From contig CAYOUJ010000012.1 in NCBI GenBank assembly GCA_964407165.1, positions 1 through 51,928 on the forward strand: 51,928 bases of DNA. Reading direction: 5' to 3'. This DNA comes from CAZPKH01 sp964407165 (lineage in GTDB: Bacteria; Bacteroidota; Bacteroidia; Bacteroidales; Muribaculaceae). The notes under the pieces were generated by a model. The model did not search any database and was not told where the DNA came from. It worked only from the letters and a program-made list of their open reading frames with translations. How positions within the stretch are numbered: position 1 is the stretch's first letter; each line of letters starts with the position of its first letter. The position numbers and the translations under genes were made by a program. Below are positions 1-8,003 of the stretch, piece after piece.

Positions 1-25
1 ACTAGGATAAAAATTTTTAAAGCAA

Positions 26-61
26 TAAATTTGCACACGCGGCGTTTATTCACTACATTTG
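26..61 (+). promoter_or_regulatory. Two candidate Bacteroides-type -7 elements
   Basis: TAAATTTG at 26-33 and TACATTTG at 54-61 both match TAnnTTTG. The second lies only 8 bases before the chosen ATG at 70 and would give an almost leaderless mRNA; the first would give a leader of about 30 bases. No clear -33 TTTG is visible. Confidence 0.5.
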
Positions 62-69
62 TAACTGAA

Positions 70-774
70 ATGAAAAGGCTCTTGTTAATATTGACCCTCG
101 CCGTCACGGCCGCTCTCGCAGCGGCCGCACAAGACATATTGCCGCAGCTCAAGCGCCAGCGCCCCGACATGGAGCAGATCAAGCGGGAGGTCAACGACCG
201 CACCTCCGAATACTTCTACCCGCGCCTGATGAAGCAGCACCTGGCCAACGACACCACCATGAAGGTCGAGAAATACCGCCGCCTGTACCTCGGATACATG
301 CTCCAGGAGGACTATAACCCCTACCGCGAGCACCCCGTGCCCGAGCATATCTCAAAGCTCTACGCCAAGACCGAGAAGTTCACCCGCCAGGAGGCCGACT
401 CCGTCATCAAGTACGCCCAGCTCGTGCTCGACGACAACCCCTTCGACCTCTACCAGATGCTCGCCCTCGTGCAGGCTTACCGCGTCAAGGGGAAGACCAA
501 CCTCGCCGCCATCTGGAACAACAAGATCAACTATATCCTCATGGCCATCGTCAGCACCGGCACCGGCCGCGACCGCGACAACGCCTGGTGGGTGATGTCG
601 CCCCAACATGAATACTTCCTGCTGCGCTTCCTCGGCTTCGTTCCCAAGAGCCACACCTTCTACTCCCCCTCTTACGAGATGATCACCGCCAAAGACACCT
701 ACGGCTTCGACGTGGGCAAATTCTACTTCAACGTCGGCACCATCCTCGACGTCTACTACACCAAATACAACTAA
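70..774 (+). CDS. Secreted DUF4919-type protein
   Basis: A 234-residue protein exported through a signal peptide (residues 1-20: basic MKR start, hydrophobic core, AAAAQ cleavage region). The frame is open further upstream, but the ATG at 70 places the signal peptide at the N-terminus and follows a promoter-like box. The mature part is rich in charged and aromatic residues, with a YRRLYLGYMLQEDYNPYR segment near residue 70 and an FDVGKFYFNVGTILD segment near the C-terminus, the pattern I associate with the Bacteroidales family DUF4919. The function of that family is unknown. It is a monocistronic gene with a REP-like repeat behind it. Family assignment is from recall of the pattern, not a search. 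Confidence 0.75.
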   Translation: MKRLLLILTLAVTAALAAAAQDILPQLKRQRPDMEQIKREVNDRTSEYFYPRLMKQHLANDTTMKVEKYRRLYLGYMLQEDYNPYREHPVPEHISKLYAKTEKFTRQEADSVIKYAQLVLDDNPFDLYQMLALVQAYRVKGKTNLAAIWNNKINYILMAIVSTGTGRDRDNAWWVMSPQHEYFLLRFLGFVPKSHTFYSPSYEMITAKDTYGFDVGKFYFNVGTILDVYYTKYN

Positions 775-785
775 CCGGACCAACT

Positions 786-1006
786 ATGCCCCAACGGGGC
801 ATGCTTATGATAACCGTGGGCAAGCGAAGCGCAGCCCGGGATAAATCTCAAATGAGCATCCCTGCACCCCAGTGGGGTGCGCTGTTGATCATATCACAGT
901 CAATCATCAGCGCGCCCCGTTGTGGCGCAAGCCTTAGGCGCTACGTTCATCCGTGGGCTGCGCTTCGCTTGCCCACGGTTATCATCAAGTTGCCCCTTTG
1001 GGGCAA
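786..1006. repeat. Composite REP-like element with 31-bp inverted arms
   Basis: This fills the gap between the DUF4919 gene and tRNA-Leu. Perfect 31-base inverted arms lie at 807-837 and 955-985. Around and between them are GC hairpins of the C4-N3-G4 type: ATGCCCC/GGGGCAT (786-802), GCACCCC/GGGGTGC (864-880), a weaker GCGCC/GGCGC (912-928) and TTGCCCC/GGGGCAA (990-1006). A reading frame crosses it (786-1028), but its peptide only translates the repeats. It resembles GC-hairpin repeats that produce spurious ORFs in Bacteroidales; no transposase is linked to it here. Confidence 0.75.
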
Positions 1007-1054
1007 TTCTGTGAATAGTTTCTCTTAATCTGTAGTTTTTTTGCGAGACGAGCA

Positions 1055-1084
1055 TTGTGCATTATGCATTTTTTTGTACCTTTG
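1055..1084 (+). promoter_or_regulatory. Promoter of tRNA-Leu
   Basis: A -7 element TACCTTTG lies at 1077-1084 and a -33 TTG at 1055-1057, with 19 bases between them. The tRNA begins 10 bases after the -7 box. Confidence 0.75.
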
Positions 1085-1093
1085 CACCCGCAA

Positions 1094-1175
1094 GCCCTGA
1101 TGGCGGAATCGGTAGACGCGACGGTCTCAAACACCGTTGGAGCAATCCGTGCCGGTTCGACCCCGGCTCAGGGTA
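1094..1175 (+). tRNA. tRNA-Leu (anticodon CAA)
   Basis: An 82-base class II tRNA. The acceptor stem is GCCCTGA with TCAGGGT (the first pair is G-U), the D-arm contains GGCGGAATCGGTAGAC, and the anticodon stem ACGGT/ACCGT encloses the loop CTCAAAC, giving anticodon CAA for UUG codons. A long variable arm (GGAGCAATCC region) and a T-arm GCCGG-TTCGACC-CCGGC follow. CCA is not encoded. A 20-bp-arm palindrome at 1222-1268 lies downstream. Confidence 0.95.
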
Positions 1176-1221
1176 CCCCCGCGCCCCGCACCCCCTGCGG
1201 GGCGCCGCCGTATATATACGC

Positions 1222-1268
1222 CAATCATCGATAAGCATCGACGTGGGATCGATGGTTATCGATGATTG
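1222..1268. terminator. Bidirectional hairpin, TATCGAT phrase family
   Basis: Arms at 1222-1241 and 1249-1268 pair over 20 bases with one mismatch around a 7-base loop. It sits between the convergent tRNA-Leu and the minus-strand GH57 gene, so it could end transcription from both sides. It lacks a long T tract. Confidence 0.55.
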
Positions 1269-1304
1269 TCAGATGACGCGAGGGCACGGCCCCGCTCCGG
1301 GGGG

Positions 1305-2639
1305 TTATTTCTTCTTGCGCAGCAGGTGCTCCTCGTTGTAGTGCTCGATGTTCTTGCGCATCGATGTCACCTCCTTGTTGAGAGCCTCGATCTCCGTCTC
1401 CTGGTTGCGGATAGTGGTCAGCAGGGCGTTTAGCTCCTCGTTGTCGATGCTCGTGGGGTACTGCTCCTCGACGCGCACCAGGAAGTCGGCCAACACGTTC
1501 ATGTAGTTGGTGAACGCCTGATACGGCGAGTCGTAGGGGCTGAACGACGAGTGGACGGCTCCATCGGCGTGGTGCTTGGTGGACATGTAGAAGAAGTGGT
1601 CTGAGGCCTGCAGGTACCACCAGTCCTGCTTGAGGCGGCGGTCGGTGCACAGGCGCACGCGCTCGCCCACGCCGTAGAGCTTCTCGAAGGCCTCATGCTG
1701 CAGGCGGTTGGCAAGCCACGCGGAGATGTCGCGAGCCTCGTCGGCCCAGCTGATGGGATGCCCGACGGAGAGGGTGTCGACTGCCTTGAGTTTCTTGACT
1801 GCCTCTGAGGGGGTGTAGAAGTCGACGGAGCGCTCTGCGGCGAATCGTGGCAGGGCCTCGAGGAACTGGAATATGCCGGTCTCGCGGGGCTGGAACTCGC
1901 CGAACACCTCAAGGTTCATAAACAGGTTGATAATCTGCTCCTCGGCGGGAGTGGAGGCTATCCAGTCCATGTACTTGTCCGCGGTGAGGGGGTATGCGTC
2001 CCACTCGGGGTTGCTGAAGCGCACGGCGATGTCGTCAGACAGCTTGGAGTTCTTCAGCAGCAGCTTGAGCTTGGGCTGCGAGGCGGCGGCGTAGACATAG
2101 TTGGGACTCTTCCAGCCCAGGATGTGCTTGGCGCCCTCGATGATGGCGCCTTTGTAGCCCATGTCGTAGATGACGGGGGCAAGTTCGTCGGAGTAGATCA
2201 GCTCAGTGTTGCGGAACACCTTTGGGCGCACGCCGAACACCTGCTCTATCAGGTCGTCGTGCACCTTGACCTGCTCGCGGAACTCCTCGACGTCGGTGAG
2301 CGATGCCAGGGAGTGGGCGTAGGTCTCGGCGAGGAACTCGCAGCAACCAGTGTCGGCGAGCTTCTTGAGCAGGTCGATGAACTCGGGCACATACTGCTGC
2401 AGCTGCTCGACGGTGACGCCGTCGACGGAGATGGCGCACTTGAACTTGCCCTTGTTGTCCTCGATCATGTGCAGAAGCGTCTCGGCGGCGGGGATGTAGC
2501 TGCGGCGGGCGATGCGGGTGACGATGTCGTCGTTGGCGAAGTCGTCGTAATAGTAGTGGTCGTTGCCGATGTCGAAGAAGTTGTAGCGCTTCAGGCGCAT
2601 CGGCTGGTGTATCTGGAAGTAAAAACAAATAGCTTTCAT
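1305..2639 (-). CDS. GH57 alpha-amylase-like protein
   Basis: A 444-residue cytoplasmic glycoside hydrolase family 57 protein (no signal peptide), third gene of a glycogen cluster with the glycosyltransferase and debranching enzyme upstream. The family motif HQP is at residues 11-13 and the expected nucleophile glutamate is E146 in FRNTELIYSDE. In the motif that normally carries the acid/base aspartate before ExFG, this protein reads FMNLEVFG, so residue 242 is Asn. GH57 proteins lacking catalytic residues are a recognised alpha-amylase-like subgroup, so the protein may be non-hydrolytic, or may bind or remodel glycogen by another route. The C-terminal 40 residues form a charged coiled coil. 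The cluster order suggests a role in glycogen turnover; activity is uncertain. Confidence 0.88.
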   Translation of the reverse strand: MKAICFYFQIHQPMRLKRYNFFDIGNDHYYYDDFANDDIVTRIARRSYIPAAETLLHMIEDNKGKFKCAISVDGVTVEQLQQYVPEFIDLLKKLADTGCCEFLAETYAHSLASLTDVEEFREQVKVHDDLIEQVFGVRPKVFRNTELIYSDELAPVIYDMGYKGAIIEGAKHILGWKSPNYVYAAASQPKLKLLLKNSKLSDDIAVRFSNPEWDAYPLTADKYMDWIASTPAEEQIINLFMNLEVFGEFQPRETGIFQFLEALPRFAAERSVDFYTPSEAVKKLKAVDTLSVGHPISWADEARDISAWLANRLQHEAFEKLYGVGERVRLCTDRRLKQDWWYLQASDHFFYMSTKHHADGAVHSSFSPYDSPYQAFTNYMNVLADFLVRVEEQYPTSIDNEELNALLTTIRNQETEIEALNKEVTSMRKNIEHYNEEHLLRKKK

Positions 2640-2642
2640 GCC

Positions 2643-2689
2643 TTTAGTTTTTAGTTTTTAGTTTTTAGTTTCTGGCCATAAAATGGCCA
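2643..2689. repeat. TTTTTAG phrase repeat plus small hairpin
   Basis: Four tandem copies of a TAGTTTT-type unit (2643-2672) are followed by a TGGCCAT-AAA-ATGGCCA hairpin (2673-2689). It lies between two co-directional glycogen genes and could attenuate or process the operon mRNA. The same phrase recurs near 34977 and 47224. Confidence 0.6.
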
Positions 2690-2708
2690 CGAGCGGTAAT
2701 CGGTTATT

Positions 2709-3968
2709 TTATCCGTGGATCACCTTGTTGTAGATGTCGATGACTTTTTGGCCGGCTTTGTCCCAGGTGATCTGGTTGACCTCGCGGAGGCCGTCCTCGC
2801 TAAGCTGGGCGTGCATGGCGGGGTAGGTGACGATGGCGTTCATGGCGTCGGCCATGGCGTCGATGTCCCAGTAGTCGGTCTTGATGACGTTGGTGAGTAT
2901 CTCGGCGCAGCCGCTCTGCTTGGAGATGATGCTTGGGACACCCATCTGCATGGCCTCCAGCGGCGAAATGCCGAAAGGCTCCGACACAGAGGGCATGACG
3001 TAGACGTCTGAGGCCTTGAGCATCTCATACACCTCCTTGCCGCGCATGAAGCCGGGGAAGTGGAACCGGTCGGCAATGCCGCGCTGGGCCACCAGGCGTA
3101 TCATATCCTCCATCTTGTCGCCGCTGCCGGCCATGACGAAGCGCACGTTGGGGTTGTTGCGGAGCACCTTGACGGCGGCCTCGACGAAGTATTCCGGGCC
3201 CTTCTGCATGGTGATGCGGCCCAGGAAGGTGACAATCTTGTCCTTCGGCTTGGTCACCTGCACGTTCAGCAGCTCCTCCGACAGGGGCGTCACGGCGTTG
3301 TGGACGGTGGTGACTTTTGCCGGGTCGATGCCGTATTTGTTGATGACGGTGTCGCGGGTTAGGTTGCTGACAGTGATGATGTGGTCGGCGTTGTTCATGC
3401 CGTCTTTCTCGATGCCGAAGACGGTGGGGTTGACGTTGCCGCGCGAGCGGTCGAAGTCGGTGGCGTGCACATGTATCACCAGCGGCTTGCCCGTGACCTG
3501 CTTGGCGTGGATTCCGGCGGGGTAGGTGAGCCAGTCATGCGAGTGGATGACGTCGCAGTCGATGGTGCGGGCGATGACACCGGCGCAGATCGAGTAGTTG
3601 TTGATCTCCTCCAGCAGGTTGTCGGGATAACGGCCTGAGAACTCGAGGCATCCCAGGTCGTTGGTGCGCATATAGTTGAAGTCGGCGTAGATGTTGGAAC
3701 GCAGGCGGAAGTAAAGGTCGGGGTCCATCAGGCGCCCGATGCGCTGCTCCACATAGTCGCGGTTGACGTCGCGCCAGGCGATGGGCACCTGGCTTGCGCC
3801 GACGATGTGGGCGAAGGTGCGGTCTTCGTCGCCGTGGGGGCGTGGGATGACGAAGGTAATGTCCATGTTTCCGCACTCCCACATTCCTTTAGTGAGGCCG
3901 TAGCTGGCGGTGCCGAGGCCGCCGAGGATGTGAGGGGGAAACTCCCAGCCAAACATTAGAGCTTTCAT
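2709..3968 (-). CDS. Glycogen/starch synthase-like glycosyltransferase (GT4)
   Basis: A 419-residue GT-B fold glycosyltransferase, probably cytosolic and acting in glycogen synthesis together with the neighbouring debranching enzyme and GH57 protein. The N-terminus shows a glycogen-synthase-type loop (FGWEFPPHILGGLGTASYGL). The middle has HSHDWLTYPAGIHAKQ and a VHATDFDR segment. The C-terminal nucleotide-sugar domain has GRITMQKGPEYF and the E-x7-E signature in SEPFGISPLEAMQMG. Length suits a family 4 member rather than the longer GlgA of family 5. It is 53 bases downstream of the debranching gene on the same strand, so co-transcription is likely. The sugar donor (UDP- or ADP-glucose) cannot be read from sequence. 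Confidence 0.9.
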   Translation of the reverse strand: MKALMFGWEFPPHILGGLGTASYGLTKGMWECGNMDITFVIPRPHGDEDRTFAHIVGASQVPIAWRDVNRDYVEQRIGRLMDPDLYFRLRSNIYADFNYMRTNDLGCLEFSGRYPDNLLEEINNYSICAGVIARTIDCDVIHSHDWLTYPAGIHAKQVTGKPLVIHVHATDFDRSRGNVNPTVFGIEKDGMNNADHIITVSNLTRDTVINKYGIDPAKVTTVHNAVTPLSEELLNVQVTKPKDKIVTFLGRITMQKGPEYFVEAAVKVLRNNPNVRFVMAGSGDKMEDMIRLVAQRGIADRFHFPGFMRGKEVYEMLKASDVYVMPSVSEPFGISPLEAMQMGVPSIISKQSGCAEILTNVIKTDYWDIDAMADAMNAIVTYPAMHAQLSEDGLREVNQITWDKAGQKVIDIYNKVIHG

Positions 3969-4021
3969 GGGATAGTATTCAGTATTCGGTATTTAGTATT
4001 CAGAACTAAGCTTAAGCCTTG

Positions 4022-5980
4022 TCAGCCCCACCCTTCGGGGGGGGGGGTGGGGGGGGCCACTCTTTTGAGAGTGCGCAGCGTGCGTAGTATTTCGGCCACG
4101 TTGACCACATGGCTGACGGCGCCGCGGCCGGTGTAGGGCGGGTTGCCGTCGTAAAGTTGCGACAGCGAGCCTATGCACCCCTGCGACATCTCGTCTTCAA
4201 AGCCGATGAGCATGCGGTCGATGTAGCCCACGCCGCTGAGGCCGAACACCTTGAGGTATGCGTCGGCGTAGAAGCCCATGAGCCAGGGGCGGGCGGTGCC
4301 GTTGTGCAGGGCTAATTCACGGTCGTAGGTCGAGCCGACGTACACAGGCCGGTAGCCGTAGGAGTTGGGCGACAGCGTGCGCAGGCCGCGCAGGGTGAGC
4401 AGCTCGCGGGTGACCACGTCGAGCACGCCCTTGCGCTGGCGCCGGTCGAGAGGCGAGTAGTCAAGACCTATGGCGATGGCCATGTTGGGACGCACCGAGG
4501 GGTCGGCGTAGCGGTCGGCCACATAGTCGTAGAGGTATCCGTAATCGTTGAGGAAAGTGTCGATGAAGGGCTGCTTCATGCGCTCGGCCATCTCCTCCCA
4601 GCGGGCGCGCTCGTCGTCGCTGTCTGTAAGCCGCGCTGCGAAGCGCAGGGCGTTGTACCACAGGGCGTTGAACTCGACGAGCAGTCCCGTGCGGGGCACT
4701 ATGGGACGACCCTCCCACGAGGCGTTCATCCACGAGACGGCCTCCCCCTCGCCGGCTGTCTCGAGCATGGCGTCGTCGGTGAGCCGCAGGTTGGGATGCC
4801 CGCCTTCGGCTATGTAGTTCACCAGGTCGCGCACATCGGCCAGGTAGCGGCCGCGGGCATCGTCGTCGCCATAGCTCTTGGCATACTGCTGCATGGCCCA
4901 CAGCGCCCATAGAGGCACGTCGGGCAGGTCGATGTGGTGGATGCGCTCGTCGATGGCTCCCGTGTCCATGAAGCGCCGCAGCGCGGCCATGGCCGTGGCC
5001 ATGATGGCCTCGAAGTCGTCGCGGTGATTGATGGCGATGGTGGCGCCGGGGAGCGCCATGAACTCGTCACGGGCGCGTATCTTGCCCCAGGGGTACGACG
5101 AGATGAGAAACATCCCATCCTTGTCCTTGTAATAAAACTGCTTGGCGGCGTTCTTCAGACAGTTGTAGAACGACGTGCGGCACGTGCGCGCAGCTATCTC
5201 CTTGCGGTACATGTCTGAGAGGCGCCGCGGGGTGACGGGGTCGACGCCGGCGCTGAAGATTACCGACTCGCCCTTGCGGATGCTCACGTCGAAGTAGCCG
5301 GGGGTGTAGAGGTCCTCGGTGTAGGGAACGCCGCGCTCGAGGTCCTTGATGTACTCGAAGTCCTTGTACCAGTCCTGCGAGTCGACCCACGCGGGCTTGT
5401 GGTTGAGCTGCATGTAAAGCGTAGGATAGCCGGGATAGAGGCAGATGCCCACGCCGTTGTCAACCGTCTCGACGTGACGGTTGATGTTGTCGTTGGCGAG
5501 CACGGTAGCGTTGGCGTTGCGGAACGCCAACATCGGGCGCAGGCGCAGCGTCGTGGGGGAGTGCGCCTCCAGGAGGGTGTAGCGGATGAGGATGCGGTTT
5601 TCGTGCGAGATGAAGATCTTCTCCTTTGTGAGCACCACGCCGCCGACGCGGTAGGTGGTGCGGGGGACGCTCTCGCAGTCAAACTCGCGGATGTACTTGT
5701 GGCCGTTGGGGCTGTATACGCCCCCCTTGTAGCGGTGGAGCGCCAGGTTGAACGGCGCGCCGTGCTGTATCACTGTGGCGTCGAGGCTCGACAGCAGCAC
5801 GTGGGGCTCGTTGTTCATCTCCGCGATGGGGATGACCAGGAGGCCGTGCTGCTTGCGAGTGTTGCAGTCTACCACCGACGTGCAGTGATAAGCGCCTGAC
5901 TGGTTGGTACGCAGCATCTCCAGGCGGAGCGACTGGTCCAGGTTCATCATCAGGTTTTTATCAAATTTCAGGTAGCTCAT
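4022..5980 (-). CDS. Glycogen debranching enzyme (amylo-alpha-1,6-glucosidase type)
   Basis: A 652-residue enzyme of the archaeal/bacterial GDE type that removes alpha-1,6 branch stubs from glycogen. The N-terminal half (about residues 15-270) matches the GDE N-domain, with GAYHCTSVVDCNTRKQHGLL and SSLDATVIQHG. The C-terminal (alpha/alpha)6 domain carries WGKIRARDEFMALPG, DMLETAGEGEAVSWMNA and LVEFNALWYNALR. It is first in the minus-strand glycogen cluster. The last residues (APPTPPPEGWG) are encoded by a homopolymeric GC repeat and look like a late addition outside the fold. The start at 5980 gives MSYLKFDKNLMMNLD, typical of the family. Confidence 0.93.
   Translation of the reverse strand: MSYLKFDKNLMMNLDQSLRLEMLRTNQSGAYHCTSVVDCNTRKQHGLLVIPIAEMNNEPHVLLSSLDATVIQHGAPFNLALHRYKGGVYSPNGHKYIREFDCESVPRTTYRVGGVVLTKEKIFISHENRILIRYTLLEAHSPTTLRLRPMLAFRNANATVLANDNINRHVETVDNGVGICLYPGYPTLYMQLNHKPAWVDSQDWYKDFEYIKDLERGVPYTEDLYTPGYFDVSIRKGESVIFSAGVDPVTPRRLSDMYRKEIAARTCRTSFYNCLKNAAKQFYYKDKDGMFLISSYPWGKIRARDEFMALPGATIAINHRDDFEAIMATAMAALRRFMDTGAIDERIHHIDLPDVPLWALWAMQQYAKSYGDDDARGRYLADVRDLVNYIAEGGHPNLRLTDDAMLETAGEGEAVSWMNASWEGRPIVPRTGLLVEFNALWYNALRFAARLTDSDDERARWEEMAERMKQPFIDTFLNDYGYLYDYVADRYADPSVRPNMAIAIGLDYSPLDRRQRKGVLDVVTRELLTLRGLRTLSPNSYGYRPVYVGSTYDRELALHNGTARPWLMGFYADAYLKVFGLSGVGYIDRMLIGFEDEMSQGCIGSLSQLYDGNPPYTGRGAVSHVVNVAEILRTLRTLKRVAPPTPPPEGWG
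4025..4056. repeat. GC repeat with G11 and G8 runs at a gene end
   Basis: The plus strand reads GCCCCACCCTTC followed by eleven G (4037-4047), T and eight G (4049-4056). It encodes the proline-rich C-terminus of the debranching enzyme. It belongs to the same CCCC-TT-GGGG phrase family as repeats inside lepB and the wbqC-like gene. Homopolymers of this length can slip. Confidence 0.7.
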
Positions 5981-6031
5981 GTTGCCTAAGTATGGGGAAT
6001 TTTGGGTTTGATACTGACTTTAAGGTAGATG

Positions 6032-6039
6032 CGAAGTTA
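6032..6039 (-). promoter_or_regulatory. Weak -7 candidate for the glycogen operon
   Basis: On the minus strand this reads TAACTTCG, one mismatch from TAnnTTTG, 51 bases before the debranching start at 5980. No -33 element was recognised. Confidence 0.3.
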
Positions 6040-6177
6040 CGGATAAAAATTCATAACTCCAAAAAAAAATGCACCTCCGCCAGCCAACTGTCAATATAAC
6101 ACGGCATTACGGTAGTTCGTTGGGCGCCGGTGCCAATTAAACCGGTCACTGTAAACCAAAAACTGAAAACTTTTGCG

Positions 6178-6185
6178 TAACTTTG
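6178..6185 (+). promoter_or_regulatory. -7 element upstream of hisS
   Basis: TAACTTTG, an exact TAnnTTTG match. Transcription would start near 6191 and give a leader of about 85 bases that contains the ACCCGATTACCCC repeats. The 5981-6177 stretch before it, between divergent genes, shows no gene. Confidence 0.65.
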
Positions 6186-6200
6186 CACACGCAAAACCCT

Positions 6201-6270
6201 TTACCCGATTACCCCTTACACGGTTAATCACCCCCCCTTTACCCGATTACCCCCTTTCCCGATTACCCCC
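6201..6270 (+). repeat. Tandem TTACCCGATTACCCC phrase in the hisS leader
   Basis: Near-identical units lie at 6201-6215, 6239-6253 and 6255-6270, with a diverged copy (TTACACGGTTAATCACCCC) between the first two. The frame is open across it and would extend HisS by 35 residues, but the conserved HisS start is downstream. It could be a spacer or an mRNA-level control element. Confidence 0.65.
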
Positions 6271-6277
6271 ACCGAAC

Positions 6278-7627
6278 ATGGCACAGAAACCAAGCATACC
6301 CAAAGGCACCCGCGACTTCGGCACCGTCGAAATGGCGCGCCGCAACTATATCTTCGACACCATACGCAGCGTCTTCGCCCTCTACGGCTACCGCCAGATC
6401 GAGACCCCCGCGATGGAGAACCTCTCCACACTCATGGGCAAGTACGGCGAGGAGGGCGACAAGCTGCTCTTCCGCATCCTCAACTCCGGCGACTGGGCGC
6501 GCGACCTCGGCGACGAGCGTGACTCGGCGAAGCTGACGCCCAAGGTGGCCGAGAAGGGCCTGCGCTACGACCTCACAGTCCCCTTCGCGCGCTTCGTGGT
6601 GCAGCACCGCAATGAGTTGCAGATGCCGTTCAAGCGCTTCCAGATGCAGCCCGTGTGGCGCGCCGACCGCCCGCAGAAGGGGCGCTACCGCGAGTTCTGG
6701 CAGTGCGACGCCGACGTGGTGGGCACCGACTCGCTGCTCTGCGAAGTGGAGCTGCTCGGCCTCATCGACGAGGTGATGCGCCGCCTGGGCATCCGCGTGA
6801 CCGTCAAGCTCAACAACCGCAAGGTGCTCGCCGGCATCGCCGAGCTCATCGGCGCCCCCGACAAGATGGTCGACATCACCGTGGCCATCGACAAGCTCGA
6901 CAAGATAGGCCTCGAGAACGTGGAGGCCGAGCTGCGCGAACGCGGCCTCACCGGCGACCAGGTGGAGCGCCTGCGCCCCATACTCGGCATCGCGGGCACC
7001 ACCGCCGAACGCATTGAGCAATTAGGCAAGGTGCTCGCCGACGTCCCTGTGGGCGCCAAGGGCGTCGAGGAGCTTTCGACGGTGCTCGCCGGCGCCGAGG
7101 CTCTCGGCCTCGGGGCCGAAGTGGAGCTTGACGTAAGCCTCGCCCGCGGACTGAACTACTACACGGGCACCATCATCGAGGTGAAAGCCCGCGACGTGCA
7201 GATCGGCAGCATCACCGGCGGTGGCCGCTACGACAACATCACCGGCGTCTTCGGCATGTACGGACTCAGCGGCGTGGGCATCAGCTTCGGCGCCGACCGC
7301 ATCTACGATGTGCTCAACCAGCTCGAACTATACCCGGAAACAACCTCCCGGGGCACCACCGTAATGTTCCTCAACATGGGCGACGCCGAGGCCGCGGCAT
7401 CGCTGCGCATGATGCAGCAGATGCGCCGCGCGGGCATCTCTTGCGAGATTTACCCCGACGCCTCCAAGATGAAGAAGCAGATGGCCTACGCCAACGCCCA
7501 GTGCGTGCCCTACGTGGCCATAGTCGGCGAGAGCGAGCTGGCCTCCGGCACCCTCACCCTCAAAGACATGGCCGCCGGCACCCAGGAGCAGCTCTCCATA
7601 GACCAAGCCATCGAGCGAATAAGCTAA
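6278..7627 (+). CDS. hisS: Histidine--tRNA ligase
   Basis: A 449-residue class II aminoacyl-tRNA synthetase that charges tRNA-His. The start is the ATG giving MAQKPSIPKGTRDF, the conserved N-terminus; an upstream extension would only translate the ACCCGATTACCCC repeat. Motif 1 (IFDTIRSVFALYGYRQIETP), motif 2 (FKRFQMQPVWRADRPQKGRY), the histidine-specific ARGLNYYTG loop and the motif 3 region (GVGISFGADRIYDVL) are all present. The last 100 residues are the anticodon-binding domain. The stop codon falls inside the first of two 16-base direct repeats. The divisome gene ftsB-like follows 45 bases later on the same strand. Confidence 0.97.
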   Translation: MAQKPSIPKGTRDFGTVEMARRNYIFDTIRSVFALYGYRQIETPAMENLSTLMGKYGEEGDKLLFRILNSGDWARDLGDERDSAKLTPKVAEKGLRYDLTVPFARFVVQHRNELQMPFKRFQMQPVWRADRPQKGRYREFWQCDADVVGTDSLLCEVELLGLIDEVMRRLGIRVTVKLNNRKVLAGIAELIGAPDKMVDITVAIDKLDKIGLENVEAELRERGLTGDQVERLRPILGIAGTTAERIEQLGKVLADVPVGAKGVEELSTVLAGAEALGLGAEVELDVSLARGLNYYTGTIIEVKARDVQIGSITGGGRYDNITGVFGMYGLSGVGISFGADRIYDVLNQLELYPETTSRGTTVMFLNMGDAEAAASLRMMQQMRRAGISCEIYPDASKMKKQMAYANAQCVPYVAIVGESELASGTLTLKDMAAGTQEQLSIDQAIERIS

Positions 7628-7656
7628 TGCTTTAAGGATTTAATGCTTTAAGGATT
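7625..7656 (+). repeat. Two tandem TAATGCTTTAAGGATT units
   Basis: Two perfect 16-base units lie at 7625-7640 and 7641-7656. The first contains the hisS stop codon TAA. Confidence 0.85.
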
Positions 7657-7672
7657 TAAAAATTAATTGATT

Positions 7673-7972
7673 ATGTCTCGAGCAGACAGATTCCTCCGCT
7701 GGTGCAAGCGCTATTTCTCATTTACACTGCTGCTGGTGATAGTGGTGCTCGCCATCGTGCTCTTTGTCAACGACAACTCGGTGATGCGCAACTATGAATA
7801 CCAGCAGGAGATAACGCGCCTGCGCCAGGAAATCAAGGCCACCACCGACTCACTCGAACATTACCAGGCCCTCAACCGCGAGCTCGAGACCGACCGCGAG
7901 ACCACCGAGCGCATCGTGCGCGAGGAATACCACATGCAGCACCCAAACGAAGACGTCTACGTCTTTGAGTGA
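7673..7972 (+). CDS. FtsB/DivIC-like septum formation initiator
   Basis: A 99-residue bitopic membrane protein: short basic cytoplasmic N-terminus, one transmembrane helix at about residues 15-34, then a periplasmic coiled coil (QQEITRLRQEIKATTDSLEH) and a conserved tail with REEYHMQHPNEDVYVFE, typical of Bacteroidota FtsB/DivIC. Such proteins bridge FtsL and FtsQ at the division site. The ATG at 7673 is preferred over an in-frame TTG two codons earlier. The stop TGA is the first TGA of a TGATTAG tandem repeat. The small membrane gene behind it is probably co-transcribed. Confidence 0.85.
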   Translation: MSRADRFLRWCKRYFSFTLLLVIVVLAIVLFVNDNSVMRNYEYQQEITRLRQEIKATTDSLEHYQALNRELETDRETTERIVREEYHMQHPNEDVYVFE

Positions 7973-7997
7973 TTAGTGATTAGTGATTAGTGATTAG
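7970..7997 (+). repeat. Four tandem TGATTAG units
   Basis: Four perfect 7-base units begin exactly at the stop codon of the ftsB-like gene, so the repeat provides that stop. The same phrase, in palindromic form, recurs at 16268-16336. Confidence 0.85.
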
Positions 7998-8003
7998 CTG
8001 TAT

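Noticed and set aside
786..1028. 80-codon frame after the DUF4919 gene
   Set aside because: It only translates the REP-like element with its GC hairpins; no start context or family.
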